A stretch of 64,000 bases of DNA from Hydractinia symbiolongicarpus. Taxonomy: Eukaryota; Cnidaria; Hydrozoa; Anthoathecata; Hydractiniidae. The stretch lies in NCBI RefSeq assembly GCF_029227915.1, contig NC_079887.1:21325650-21389649 (forward strand), given 5' to 3'. This document shows positions 32,690-45,255 of this stretch, in pieces (within the stretch, counting starts at the first letter, position 1; each line of letters opens with the position of its first letter). The position numbers and the translations under genes were made by a program. A model generated the notes under the pieces. It did not search any database, was not told where the DNA came from, and was given only the letters and a program-made list of their open reading frames with translations.

Positions 32690-35600
32690 TCAGGTATAAA
32701 GTTCGTTGAATTCGTGTTCTTTCTGTGATAACCACTTATGTAGATGATCTGCATCTATTGAGCATAATATTGTTTCTTTAAAATTTGGAAACGATTCATA
32801 TTCTCTTCCTGGTGTTTCTCTAAATACTTTAGCCTGATGATATGCAAGTGCCAACTTCTTTACGTCTTCAATAGTAGATGGCATCTTTCTATGACCCTTG
32901 ACCTCAGACAATTCCAGTGATCTTTCCAAGTTGTCAACAATTCCTTTTAAATAAAATATATGTTTTTTCTTAACAGATAGTATCTTACATTGTATTATAG
33001 TAGTATTTCACATATAGCTGTAATATTTTTTACCTTTCATATTTTGTAATGTATACGACACCCTTTCAGCATTTTTTTCATTGATGTTGCTACGTAATGA
33101 ACGCAGTAATTCCTTTAAAAATGATTTAAATGTTCCAGGTGAAGATCATTTGATATATTTCTTCCTTTGTATCCCTGTGTATTAATGAACCTTCCCCAGG
33201 TCAACTTGAATGCATTTTCCGGTTCCAATCTGATTCAGTATAACAACTTCAGGATGGTGTATGCGTATTTGTGATGCCGAGTTGCCTTGAAGTAAAGCAG
33301 AACCAACTTATAACTTTTGATTAATCGTTCACCATCTCCCTGTCTTATTGCATCATTCAAGTTCATGAGTAGCAGATTGATAGTGAACAAGGCTTTCTGA
33401 TAACATAGAACGTGGTCCTTTATAATAGGCTGCTGTATTACATCAGGTTCGCGTCTATGAAAATATAAAAGTTTTAACATTTTTATTTTTATTTTAACTG
33501 TAAAGGTACGATATATATACTGAACATGGGTTTCACATAATAATTACATTTAAATATACATTATCTGACCTGTCCATGTTATGCTTCAGTTTCTCATGAA
33601 GATCCCTCGTACGTGCGGATTTGAAGGGGCAATGATTACATTCTTCAGTAGCATTTTTGGAGCAGACGAATATTTTCAGCTTTCTTATGCCTTCTTGTTT
33701 AAGTTTTTCTCTTACATTGCCTATGTTGTCAGCATATGCTACTGTGTATCTAGACATTTGTTATTTAGTATACGATGAAATGTAATTTTATTAGTGACGA
33801 CATTACTGAACATATATTATCACATAAATCTACCTTTTTATTATATCTTCAACATGCATAGAAATCCATTTTCGTTTCTCTTCCTCACATCCTGTTTTGA
33901 TATTTGTCGGTACTGGGTCATCTTAATGAAGAAATAAGTTTCAAATTTAGTAAACAATTTATATAAATTTGCATGAATAATTTGTAACATAAAGACCTTC
34001 AAATGTTGCCATGTTGAAGTGCTCCATTGTAATAGCGACTATTTGTGCATCTAGTTCTTTATCCGAAAATTCACCGTAGGCTTTCATTGCAGCATGTGGA
34101 CCTTTTTTAGCATTGCTTGTACGTAACACGTTCATTGCCCACTGTGTCGTTCCAAACTCTGCGCCTGATGTCTCTTTACGAAAAAGCGAATCTTTGACCT
34201 GTTATAACGAAACACTTTATTATTTAAAACTGTCTGATACATCGGGAAAGTAGGTGAAAGTGATATCACTTCCATCAAAATTTCGGGATTTTTCAGTTTA
34301 AAAAAAAATTGATACCTCGTAAAGAGTCATTTTCAAGTGCCAGTCCTCAAATTTGGGTTGTAGACCTTCAATACGATCGTAGCTGGTATCGCCATCCAGA
34401 AAAGCGCGAATGATGTTGATAGAACGTTCCTCAGTCAATTGGTCCCCACCAAAAGGAATCGGTTGAAGTATCTGAAAAAAGAGAGAATATTTTTTATGTC
34501 AAAACGGCGAGGCAAACATATAATTTTGTGATGAATTTACTGACCTCCAATTTTCCGTTTTCGTTTATCGTTTGTGGAACATATTCTTTCTGTATATGAC
34601 GTAAGATCTTAGTAATTCCAGATGCCGTGTTTTCCGACTCCAACAACAGTCCAAGACTAACCACCTCTGATTTTTTCGAAGGATACGATAGTTCTTGTTA
34701 CCAAGTGCTTGAAATTATCTGCCAACATCATGAGCGTGTGGTTATCTGGTAGAACACTTGCACGCGTGTAATCTTCAAAACTTTTAGGATCTAAATCAAT
34801 CAATCATGATATACCCAAACATATTTATAAAATTTAAGCCAATTCCATTTATTGCATTTGACATAAAAATAAATAATTTGAAGATGACCTTGAGCGGGGT
34901 GCACGCGATCTTTAACAGCTATGTAATGAAACCAGTGATGACTCCTATTGGGATTGTTGATTCCTTGGTGTCTGACATTAACTTCGTAGTCTAGATTATC
35001 GCCAATAATCTGCCAACATACAATACATATGCAGCTTATATTTGAAATGCAACGTTTCTGAATTACTAGAGAAAAAAAGTATTACCTGGTACCCAACACT
35101 CTCCAGATCATTGGATTCTATCATATTTTTCCAACCTTTAACGTCTCGGTCATGATTACAGGCTAATTTCTTGTTTTTGTTCAATGCAGTTTGATAACTA
35201 TTGGTTACACCAAGGGCATTGAACCATTTAAACGCCCGCTTCTTAGCACTAGCGGCAATGAACAGCTGGTCATTGCGATGCGAGACTATACAGGCTCTGC
35301 TTTTATGATATCTTGCTTTGAACAGGATTCCGAAACACGCCACTTGTTGTCCAATATATACCCTGTAAAATATTAAGCGTATAGAACATATTCGTAACAT
35401 TTTGTTGCTCTCCGTATCTCTTGGACAGTCATCGATCTTACCCTTTCTCTTCAGCTACTGCACCTCTTACGGCAGCCGACAGGATTGGGCAAAGTTCTTC
35501 CATCCTCTCTAAGAAATTCGCGTCGTTAAAATTGACTAAAGCATCGACAGAGACGTCTGTCATTAAATTGTCACGCTCAACTCTTGCCATTTCCTGTTTG

Positions 35601-36015
35601 CACTCGTTTTCAACTACGATATTTAAGGAATCTAGTTCTGAAGCATTCTATGAAAAAAACTAGTGTATATAGTATCAACGATACAAAGAAAAGAATAACA
35701 CAAAAAAATCGCTTATGAATTACCTGATCGTCAGCAATTTTACATTTTCGTTTAAATCTACAGTTTTTCCACCTCAATCTGAGTTCTTCTGCTTTCTCCA
35801 GTACTCCTATTCCTCTATAGCACTTGTCACACACCGATCCATTTACACACTTTTTTTTCCTGTCGTCATTATTAACACTATCAATATCACGATTAAGGAG
35901 TTGGAAGCCAATTCTGTGCAGCCTCTGCAACTCCATAGGCCAAAAGAGATGTCTATTTTCCTTACAGTTTTATATTCTTTCACACAAAGACGGCATGAAG
36001 TCATACTTCTTTGAA
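32690..36015 (-). pseudogene. DUF6589-like multi-exon transposon gene
   Basis: Minus-strand exons, each with GT-AG borders. About 36000-35730 is a Cys-rich N-terminus (CVNGSVCDKCYRGIGVLEKA); 35663-35453 is acidic. 35380-35088 has SHRNDQLFIAASAKKRAFKW and WFNALGVTNSYQTALNKNKK. 35012-34900 has IIGDNLDYEVNVRH and RSHHWFHYIAVKDR. About 34795-34545 has LPDNHTLMMLADNFKHLVTR, then a frameshift, then HIQKEYVPQTI. 34470-34310 has PIPFGGDQLTEERSINIIRA and PKFEDWHLKMTLYE. 34200-34005 has GTTQWAMNVLRTSNAKKGPH. 33235-33480 and 32690-32940 finish with FKLTWGRFINTQGYKGRNIS and a His-rich end. The GDQLTxER and KFEDWHLKM blocks match DUF6589 as I remember it, a domain of unknown function in fungi and cnidarians. 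It is convergent with the helicase, the two ends being 200 bases apart. Confidence 0.6.
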
Positions 36016-36794
36016 CTCCAGACACAAGGGTTTTTTCATATCGTAGTGTTGTTTTTTGTACATGTGCGCTCCATGTGTTTTCTTAAATTTCCCGCTTGAA
36101 CTTTAAAGACATTAGTCCACTCACTCGCGGTGGTTAAAACCTTATTACAGTATACAGTTGTATATTTTTTTCAAACTTTTAATCACAGAAGGAGAGTGCT
36201 GTGAGGGAAAATAATCTATCAAGATTTCGAGATGTGGATGCTTTTTCCATGCTTAACACGAATAAGATACTATTCCTTCTTGTTTAGAAAAGACAACCAA
36301 GCAACTGTAAACAACGTTCTATCTAAATGTCATCGCTTAAAAGGTGTTTTAAATGGCGATTGATCAAGCAGGCAGCTGCATGTGCGTTGACTGATATTTT
36401 TCAATAAATGTGAGTTTGGTGGGATATTTTCAAATGTTCAAACATATTAAAAATTATTATGCGGTAACTCCATTATTCTTTTTTAGTATTTAAGCCATTT
36501 CCAGCGATTTTATTTGACTAAAGCTAGAATTTTTTGTCTTTTAGTCGCAGCTGCTAGCTACCTTAAGCTAATTAATGTTTGTTTTTAATCCGCCATGTTT
36601 TAAAGTGACTTCCAAAATAATTATGCGAATATTTAAAAACAATACTGTGAAATTTAAGTGTCTAATATTTTTGATTTTGAAATCAGTTGTCAGTTTGAAT
36701 GTTAACTGTCAAGGTAGGTTATTCTAAACTCTCTTTTTTCTCTTCTCTATCAAAAATATCAAAAAGGGAAAAATGATGAGTTTAGTTTACTAGA
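36016..36794. other. Interval without recognised gene
   Basis: Upstream flank of the DUF6589-like gene. A weak inverted match to the other side of the helicase gene exists: TAACCTACC with AAGAGAG a few bases away near 30253-30280, and its reverse complement near 36713-36740. This could mark the ends of a helicase-plus-DUF6589 element. Nothing else seen. Confidence 0.3.
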
Positions 36795-37085
36795 CTAATC
36801 TCAAGTGTATAAGAATGCTCATTCTTCAAATTTATAAGAAGCACTCCGTGACCAAATAATTTTCAGTCCAAATGAGCGCCTAGAGTAATTGTTCAAAAAT
36901 TAAATACTCAAACTTTAAATCAAAACACGGAAAACGGAAAAAAGCAATTATGTAGGGAAAACTTAGCAATTTTCTTTGTAACTTCTTTTATAAAATGTGT
37001 ATGCCGTTTTCACTTGTTATAAAAAACAAATGCCTTCAAGATTCATCATTTATAACGGGAAGGGAAAGAACATCTACTCAGATTG
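36795..37085 (-). repeat. Half of repeat R, left of Kolobok insertion
   Basis: The reverse complement of this stretch matches 62243-62462 with few differences (for example GCGCTCATTTGGACTGAAAA and CACGGAGTGCTT). The other half lies at 46350-46560. The two halves are joined in the undisrupted copy at 62038-62462. The nature of R is unknown. Confidence 0.8.
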
Positions 37086-39987
37086 TTAAAGGGATTCCTG
37101 CATACAAAATGATACTATGCCAATAAACTGTAAGCAAGAATAGAAAATCAAATATTCATACCTTACTCAACGGTTTCACTTTATTCGTCAGAAATGTAAA
37201 AAATAATTTCAAAAAAAATGGCCGCCGCTATGATCTGGAAGGACAGTGTGCTTCGTCCACTAAGTAAATTCGGTCCAGTCCTCAAAGTACTTGTGATGTC
37301 ATAAGAAAGTACCTAACTTTGCCGTTTAATACAAAACAAGAGAGAAAATATAAGAATCTCAACTTGCCTAACTAATAAAAGCCTTTCTAAAAGAATTAAC
37401 AACTTCCTTGCAACAAGAACTTCCTCTTTTTTTTCGTAGTAATGTTTTTCTCGGAAAATCGAGGCAATTTGATTATTGCATCAGCCATAACATTAGCGCT
37501 CTACCACGGATGTCCAATATAAACAATTATTTCCAGCTTATATTTAGCATTTTTATTAACACAACGGTAGAGTTCCTTAAATAGCTAATCCAAGTTAGCC
37601 TCGAAATGATAAATCTTCTTATCTTCCGTGGCGGGACCCTTGAGCGAGACGAAGAAACGGCGGGAAAATTCCATAAACAAGACTGCCAGTCGCTATGCCG
37701 TTTTGTGTGGCTTTTGGTTGTTCAAATCAAACAGAAAACAACAAAAATGTTTCTTTCCACACCATGCCTAAAAAGCAATCATTATTTAAAAAGTGGGAAG
37801 TGGCTATTGGGAGAACAGATTTACCTCCAAGTGGAAGATTATGTTCTGATCATTTTGAACAATCGTGTTATGTCTCGACAACAACATTAAAACAGGAACT
37901 TTGTGGTGACTTGTATTCAGCACGTAAAGCTACCCGTCGCCGATTGACACCTGATGCCGTGCCAACCTTGTTTAAACATAAGGAAAATAAAAATAAGGAG
38001 AGAAGCACTTCTGTTGGCCGATCTACACGTGCTGAACATGTTAGGGTAAGATTACATTGGTAATTAATTGTAAAGTCATCTGCGTTATTATCTTGATACT
38101 TTTTAATTTAGATTGTTACAGAGGCAATGGCTTCATTCGAATGTGAAACAGATGCTCCTGTAGTTTATCACGACGATACATCTGAGATAGAGCCTATAAC
38201 ATCAGAGGACCATTTTCAGGTATTCAGTTACTATCCATGGCTGTAGCTGTGCATGTATTGCTACAGACTTCATATAAGTTACGTCGCATATTATTTTCAG
38301 AATGCTGAAGTTCAAACTGATAGAATTTACAACGTCCACGCTCAGACAGATACAACAAACCTGAGACGAGTAACAACTACAGATTTCGGTTGCAATTTCA
38401 AGGAAATCATTTGCAAAGTAAACGTTTCAACACAAACTGACTTTGATAATAATATTAATACACAGTTAGAACAATCCAGGTAAGCACCAACAGTTAGCAA
38501 TATTAATTGAAAGAAGGCATTTTCGTTGGGGTGTTTTTTTTACTCATGATAATATATTTTATCGTAGATTGTTGCAGTTTTGCACATCGACGCCCAATCG
38601 CCGTGATTATTCTTTTAGAGATACAGAAAGTGGTTGCAGTGACGATGATATGTCATCCTCGACCTTTGGTTTTTCTTCAAGTCAGTTTAAAATTATTTAT
38701 GGGTGTGTGGTGTATCTTGTTGACAGTATTTACTTACGCGTGTATTTTTAAATTTTGTAGCGAATTCTAGCATTTTGATAGATGAAGATAATTCGCTGAA
38801 CGTTACTTCAGATGTTGCTGATGACAATGTTGTACCTGCATCGAATGCGGGAGAAACCGATGAAAAAAAAGATGAACGTAAAACAGATGATGGATGGAAA
38901 GAAAAAAGTGTTGAAGGTATGTACAACTCGTTCTCTGGGGACGAGAGTGAGTTTTGTATTCACTTATAATTATTTGAGTACACTGGTCTCATTCAGGTAC
39001 TTCACAACTGAAGGAAAGTTTTTTATCTGAAACAAGTGAAGTTGGCAATGATACAAATGATTCCGATTTTGACCCAACAGTTCATGGTGCATCCAGAAGT
39101 TTCGAAGAAAGTGAATCCGATATCGATGAATTCGCCGAAAATATATATGATCACAACAACAGATGCTTTATCGTGTATGGAAGTCAAATTGATGTGTTAT
39201 TGAACAGATGTTCAAAGTGTGGGTCGCTTGTGAACAAGTCAACAATTCGCGAATCATTTCGTAAAGGTTCCCAGCTTTATCTCCACATTACATGTACAAA
39301 GGCTGCACTTATATTTGGAAATCTCAACCAGATTTCAAATGTGTGAAAGGTAAGGGAAATCTTGATATTGCTGCTGCCGTAACTTTTGCTGGTATACCAG
39401 TTTCAAAGTTTGAAACATTTGCATGGATTATTAATTTAAAATATATGCACAGCTCGACATTTTACCGTTTACGAAAAGAATACGTAGCGCCAATTATTAG
39501 AAGTACTTGGCAGTCTGATCATGACAAAACTGTTGCTGAAATGATCAAATCTAGTGGGGTAACATTAATAGGAGACCAAGGTCCGAAATAAGGCTTCGCG
39601 ATTCGCAATTTACGAACCGTTTCTCAAAAGTAACGAGTCGATGTATGAGAAAAAATTCAAAACAACGAATCACTTCTTACGCAATTTTCTATTCTATGAT
39701 TTTTTATTTACCACGATAATTACTTTTGTGTTAAAAAATGAAAGAAAATACATTCAATTGCAACATGTACACCATGTGGTCAGTTTCTTTTCAAAAGATG
39801 ACATGGTTTCTACAAAGGTATCACACTTTTATCAATTGTGAATTCATAAATGAAAGAAGTAATTGGTTAACATATGAACCAGGTTAAAAAAATGTTTTTT
39901 CGAAAAAAATGATCTTTTTCTGAGTTGTTCATTCAAAGGTTGTCTATCGTATGTGAGGTGTAAATATTTTTCATTGAATATATTTAA

Positions 39988-42900
39988 ATGATGGCTTCGT
40001 TAAAAACAGTCAGAAATTGGGAAAGAGAATTCAAATCTAAATTCGATTTCGATATTGTTGGAGGCAAAGTGACGACATTGAGGTGAGATATTTTTCGATT
40101 TTTACAGAACTCAGTTTTTAAATAACATCGTTGTTAAAACGTGCTATTTTTTCTTAGATGCCAGGTGTGTCAGCGATGGGAGAGTCGCATTAAAAACAGT
40201 ACAAATTTCTCCCGCAAATGGATAGCTGGAAGTCGTAGTGTGACGAAGGATAGCGTACAAAAACATACTAACAGTCAACAACATAAGGAAGCCGTCGAGC
40301 TCAAAAAAAGAAGTGAGATGGGTGCTGAAGTATATGCTCAATCAGTGCTCACAACAACACCTATCGGAAGTGGTTTACGAAAAATGGCTGCGAGTGACAA
40401 GAAAAACCTTCGCGTCAAATTCAACACGGCCTATTATGTCGCCAAAAAAGAGCGTCCTTTCAGTGACTACCCTGACTTGCTAAAACTTCAGTTAAAGAAT
40501 AATGTTCCGAAGTTTGGAGAAAGTTATAAACACGAAAGAGCTGCTGCTACTTTCACCGAACACATAGCCAAGGTGGACAAAGAAAACCTTGGTAAAACTC
40601 TAGCTAAGACACGCTACTATTCTCTCTTGAATGATGGTAGTACGGACACAGGGATTTGTGAGCAAGAATTGGTCTACGTGTTGTACTTGCACGAGGGGAC
40701 AGCACTCGTTAAATTTTTAAGTATCGAGACACCTAAATGTGGAGATGCGCCTGGTATTCTAGAGGCGATTGACAGTGCTTTCCAGCGTATTGGCATATTG
40801 AATTTCAACCAAAGACTTGTTGGTTTTAATGCAGACGGCGCTAGTGTAAATATGGGAAAAAAAAAAGGTGAGGAAATCACGTTCTTACTAGCCTATTTCA
40901 TCGACGCAAACTTACTGCGTTCTTGTCACGAAAACACGTCTGAATAATTTCTCATCATGGTCAAACAATGTTTTGAGAACGTTTCGTAAACATGCTGCAT
41001 GAATTTTCTCTTCTTTTTCTTCAGAATTAATAAACAACACGTGCCTGACTTAACTATTACGACATCAATTTAAAAATAATCTTTTTTCTTAATACCCATT
41101 GTGTCACTCTCCTTCAGCAAATATTACTGTTTGCGAATCTTTGCGAATCTTTTCTTCGCCCACTTTGCCGTCACACGGCAAGCACTTCTCCATGGAGTGC
41201 AAGGCTCTTCTACGCGTTTCCAAATTTTCTTCTTCTTTATTCTTTTATCTTCTGTTCACAATAATCCTTCAGATATTCGGCTATCCGTTTCACTTCTTCA
41301 TCTGTTCCGTTCTTTATCGATCCAATGTTTCCTCCTTTTCTTCCTACTACTTTCTCCACTTCCTCGCATTCCAGCACGTGTTCAGTTGTTTCCTCTGTCG
41401 CTTTACATCCTTTGCACCTCCTTTCTACTCCTCCAAGATTTCTTCCTATATCCCACATTTCTAACCTCGTTCTTAACACCATCATCGCTTCCCTGACTCC
41501 CAATCTACCAGTGTATAATAATAAATCTAAAAGACCAATACTCCAAACAATAAATCAATGTATCTCACAAATAGTGACTAATAATGACCATCAGTGTCCA
41601 GTGAATGTACTTCTGTTCCTGCTTTCACTACACTCTATCAACTCTCAGTCCGTTTCTATACCACAATCAATCAATGTTTCAACCACAACCACAATAACCA
41701 CTGTTCGTTTAACTCAGTGCAGTCACTACTTCCACTGTACAATGTTACTCATCAATGTTCAATAAATAAATGTTCAGCTCAAATCTCTCATGAATATTTT
41801 CGTATGAATATGTTTTTGTTTTAACATTTTGTTGTTGTTTTTTAAACATGTCGAAAATATTCTGTTACTACATAATAAAGAATATACTCCACGGGGAAGA
41901 GCTTTGGAATGTTGTTTAATGTTTTTAAATGTTCAAGAATTTTTCACCTGTTCGAGATTGATCTGGCGGCCACTTAATCATTATCAGTGTTCGCTACACC
42001 ACTCAACTTAGGGCCCAGGTTCTTTGATAGCTTATATGTTGTTTTGACTGCTGAAACGTCCCGGAAAGGGGTATTATTAACTAAATAATAACCAGTTGAT
42101 AATTAGTTTCAATCATGTTTCTTTTATAAGGAGTTGGAGCATTAATCAAGGAAACTGCGCCCTGGGTCGAGGTTGTGCATTGTTTCAATCATCGCATTGA
42201 ACTTGCTATCAAGGATGCGTTTAACACTGTCAAAGCATTTCACGATGTCGACGAGCTTCTACTGAAGCTTTATTACTTATATCAGAAAAGTCCCAAAAGG
42301 CTTCAGGGACTCAGAAACTTCTCTGAAGCATTCGATGAAACAATTCCGAAGCCTGCTAAAGCATGCGGTACTCGTTGGATAGACCATCAGTTCAAAGCGA
42401 TGGTATGTGCTCTTCAAAACTACGGTGTGTATATGACCCACGTAGAGGAATTAGCTATCACAGATTCACAGCCTGAAAAACGTGCTGAGCTCAAAGGTTT
42501 TTTGAAAAAATGGAAAGAGGCTGCCATTCCATTCAATATGGCTATTTACTTAGATATACTATCCCCGATACGTCGTTTGTCTTTGAGCATGCAGTCTGAG
42601 CACGATCCTGTCAAACAAGTTCGGCGTATCCAGGAATTTACTGCGACCATGGCCAAATTGAAAATAATTTTATTAGATACCCTGGACGGAAGTAGTGATA
42701 TAATGACACATCACAAGCGCTTCACAGATGAGGTTATTAATGACGAAGATGGAAGTGCAACGTACCAAAACATTAAGCTTTTCCGATACGATATAGTAAA
42801 CAGCAGCGCTGAGACGAAATATCATGATCTTATCGTTCGTTTCGCTGACAGCATGGAAGAGAGGTTCGAAAATTTGTCAACATCGACCATCTTCAAAAAT

Positions 42901-43506
42901 ATCGTCTGTTTACTTGATGTTTCAACATGGCCAACTACTGTCACTCCTACTTTCGGGGAAGATCGCATTGATGAAATTCTTTTGGATTTCGAAAAGCTGT
43001 TGGAAAACAACGGATGTAACGTAGGCGAAGTAAAAAAAGAATGGATCTCTTTACAATCTCACATCATCCCTATTGTGATTAATAATCCTCGAGAGTACTA
43101 CTTGAAAGTATGGAAGAGGGTTTTCACAAACGAACACATTCGTAAGGATTGTGAAAACATCCTTCACATCATTGAAATATTGCTTTGTACCCCATTCACG
43201 AATGCCAAAGTGGAGCGAGGCTTCTCCAGGATGGCGAGGGTGAAAAGTGATTTTCGAAGCCATCTCAGCAGGGACATGCTCGACGCTTGTTTGCGAATAA
43301 ATGAGGATGGTCCAGATATTTGTAATTTTGACCCTGATCCAGTCATTGATCATTGGTATACGGAAAAAGTGCGACGACTTGGATCATCGTCGCACAAGTA
43401 TCCTAAAAAGAGAAAATCTACAACTACAACAAGCGATAGAGTGCAGGTTGATGACTTAGCCTCACTTGCACTCTCTGATATCGACTCTGATGAAGATGAA
43501 GCATGA
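39988..43506 (+). CDS. hAT transposase, three exons, 726 residues
   Basis: Exon 1 39988-40082 (MMASLKTVRNWEREFKSKF), donor GTGAG. Exon 2 is 40158-40867 and exon 3 is 42131-43506; splicing keeps one open frame of 727 codons including the stop. The N-terminal Cys-His region LRCQVCQRWESRI with KHTNSQQHKEAV is a BED/TTF-like zinc domain. LLNDGSTDTGICEQELVYVL holds the first catalytic Asp, GFNADGASVNMGKKKG the second, and TNAKVERGFSRMARVKSDF the Glu and the start of the hATC dimerisation domain. HCFNHRIELAIKDAF lies between. The C-terminus is acidic (SDIDSDEDEA). It resembles ZNF862/KIAA1586-type hAT proteins. No stop or frameshift was found, so this element may be recent or still competent. Confidence 0.85.
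41130..41545 (-). pseudogene. LINE C-terminal fragment in hAT intron
   Basis: Minus strand: LLLYTGRLGVREAMMVLRTR, then a Cys-rich knuckle RRCKGCKATEETTEHVLECE and a basic end KDYCEQKIKE with stop at 41237. The C-x2-C...H-x4-C pattern after the RT is typical of several LINE clades. It lies in intron 2 of the hAT gene, which may explain why that intron is 1.26 kb. Clade not assigned. Confidence 0.5.
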
Positions 43507-43509
43507 AAT

Positions 43510-43862
43510 CATTTTGTACATTTATTTAAAAACATTAAAATAAAAAACGTAACTGTTCGTTATAATTTTTCGTATCAAAACAAATCATTCTTGAGGTATT
43601 TATATTGCACAATTGTAAATCAAAATTTGGCTGTAGACAAGAAAGTTAAGGCTGATAGTGTCACATTACGTTGTCGCTAAAAGCTATCGTGTTTGGGGTT
43701 CACGATTTAAAACGTCCCCCACTTGTCTATTCTAAAAGTTTCGTGTGCAAAAACAGAAAATAGCGAATCGTAACCGTAAGAACGACTCGTGATTTCTAAA
43801 AAATTTTCGCCTGCGGCGCGCTATTTTTCACAAATCACTTATAAATTTTTATTTCGGACCCT
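43510..43862. other. 3' subterminal region of hAT
   Basis: Non-coding. Words such as GCGAATCG and ACGACTCG near 43765-43790 mirror GATTCGCAATTTACG and ACGAGTCG near 39600-39640, as expected for subterminal transposase sites. Confidence 0.45.
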
Positions 43863-45255
43863 GGAGACGGTCGTAGTGATAGTCCTGGCCATTCTGCCAA
43901 ATATGGTACATACACATTAATGGATTCTAATACAGGAAAGATAGCTGATACTACTGTGATTTCAGTAACCGAGGTGAGGTAAACAACAATTTTGCTGGTA
44001 AGATTCGGTTAATATGTTGTTTATTTAATTCATTATTTTATTTAGGTTAACAACTCTAACGCTATGGAGAAGGCAGGGTTTGTCCGCTTACTGGATAATT
44101 TACTGAAGGAAGGCGTTCCAATAGAGGAGATTTCGACGGATCGACACATGCAAATACGAAAACTAATGCGAGAGAATCCAAAGTACAAACATATCGCCCA
44201 TTCAATTGATCCGTGGCATTTAATAAAAGGATTAAAAAAAAAGTTAAATGCTAAAAGTAAAAAGAAAGGCTGTGAAATTATCGGTATAATCATTGTAACT
44301 ATTACTTTTAACCCCTGTACCTTGACTTTAATGTTATACCATTATTATTATTCATTTTAAGCTAATTGGGTGGAGAGCACGTCAAACCATTTCTGGCGGA
44401 GTTTGGCGTCCTGTAGTGGTAATCCTGATGAGTTAGTAGAAAGATTTCAGTCAATTATTTTTCACGTCATAAACAAACATCATTGGCCAGGTAAACTGAC
44501 AGCCTCGTCCTTCGCCCCTTGTGCGATCCGTAAAATATACATGCTGACTAACTTCTCTTATTTAGGAGCTGTTCACTTCAAACAATGTGCGCATGAGAAA
44601 ATACCTGACACTCCTGAAAGGCGCGTTAAATGGATGAAAGCTGGTAGTACCGCTCATGATCAATTTAAGAAAATTATCATGCATTCTAATGTCAGGAAAG
44701 ATTTACACCAAATGACAGGTGGAATTCATACTACTTTGTTAGAAGTAAGTTTACAAGATTCTAAAATTTACTTGTAAATCAAATGTATGGTTGTCTTTAA
44801 TATAATGTAATTTTCATACATAGGTTTATCACAACGTAATAGCCAAGTATTTGCCAAAAATATATCATTTCGGTTTTGATCACATGGAGATCGGAACTAT
44901 GCTGGCTTCGCTCGATAACAATAATAATACAGGTAGAGAACAAAAACGAACAATTGTTAAAAAAGAAGCTCTGAAAATTTCGTTTAAAAGTCATTACAGA
45001 ATAGCTTATCGTAAACCATCAAAGCGTTTTAGTGCTCGCAAGTTCTACGAAAATAAAACATATGATTATCTGAAAGAAATGCTTCGTGAGATCCGTGAAA
45101 ATGCTGCTCTTGGTATAAAAAACGTAAGCGCAACAAAAAGAAAGTCGATGGCTCCTATTGAAAGGGAAGCAAGGGAGAAAATGATTGCGGATAGTGTGAA
45201 ATACAAACGATTTAAATATTAAAATAAAAGTGTAAATATTTTTTTTTTTTACTGT

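Larger units (their letters stand above)
39577..43863. mobile_element. hAT transposon, 4.29 kb, with intact-looking transposase
   Basis: The ends are CAAGGTCCGAAATAA at 39577 and its near mirror TTATTTCGGACCCTG ending 43863, the CA(A/G)GG...TG form of hAT termini. GAGAC is duplicated outside both ends (39572-39576 and 43864-43868). Removing the element and one GAGAC restores the Kolobok reading frame through LIGDGRSDSPG. The 5-bp duplication fits the minor hAT groups with 5-bp rather than 8-bp sites. It contains a three-exon transposase gene and, in its second intron, a LINE fragment. Confidence 0.85.
37695..45222 (+). pseudogene. Kolobok transposase gene (THAP + DDE), interrupted by hAT
   Basis: Exon 1 (37695-38045) is a THAP domain: MPFCVAFGCSNQTENN, FHTMPKK, LFKKWEVAIGR, RLCSDHFEQSCYV and RRLTPDAVPTLF. 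Exons at 38112-38219, 38301-38479, 38568-38680 and 38761-38916 encode an acidic linker with repeated AEVQTD, HAQTD and STQTD words. All phases agree. Exon 6 starts at 38997; a frameshift near 39290 precedes GCTYIWKSQPDFKCVKGKGN. At 39576 the hAT insertion cuts LIGD from GRSDSPGHSAKYGTYTLMD (43869), the first catalytic Asp region. Later exons 44046-44283 (ISTDRHMQIRKLM, HSIDPWHLIKGLKKK), 44362-44744 (STSNHFWRSLASCSGN) and 44824-45222 (YHNVIAKYLPKIYHFGFDHM) complete the RNase H-like core and basic tail. Function lost here. Confidence 0.85.

Noticed and set aside
34806-34994. Plus-strand 62-codon frame in the DUF6589 region
   Set aside because: Antisense to the exon with NRSHHWFHYIAVKDR; the minus-strand reading has the family motifs.
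41099-41824. Several plus-strand frames rich in Ser, Phe and His
   Set aside because: Low-complexity sequence antisense to a LINE fragment and inside the hAT intron; no family signature.
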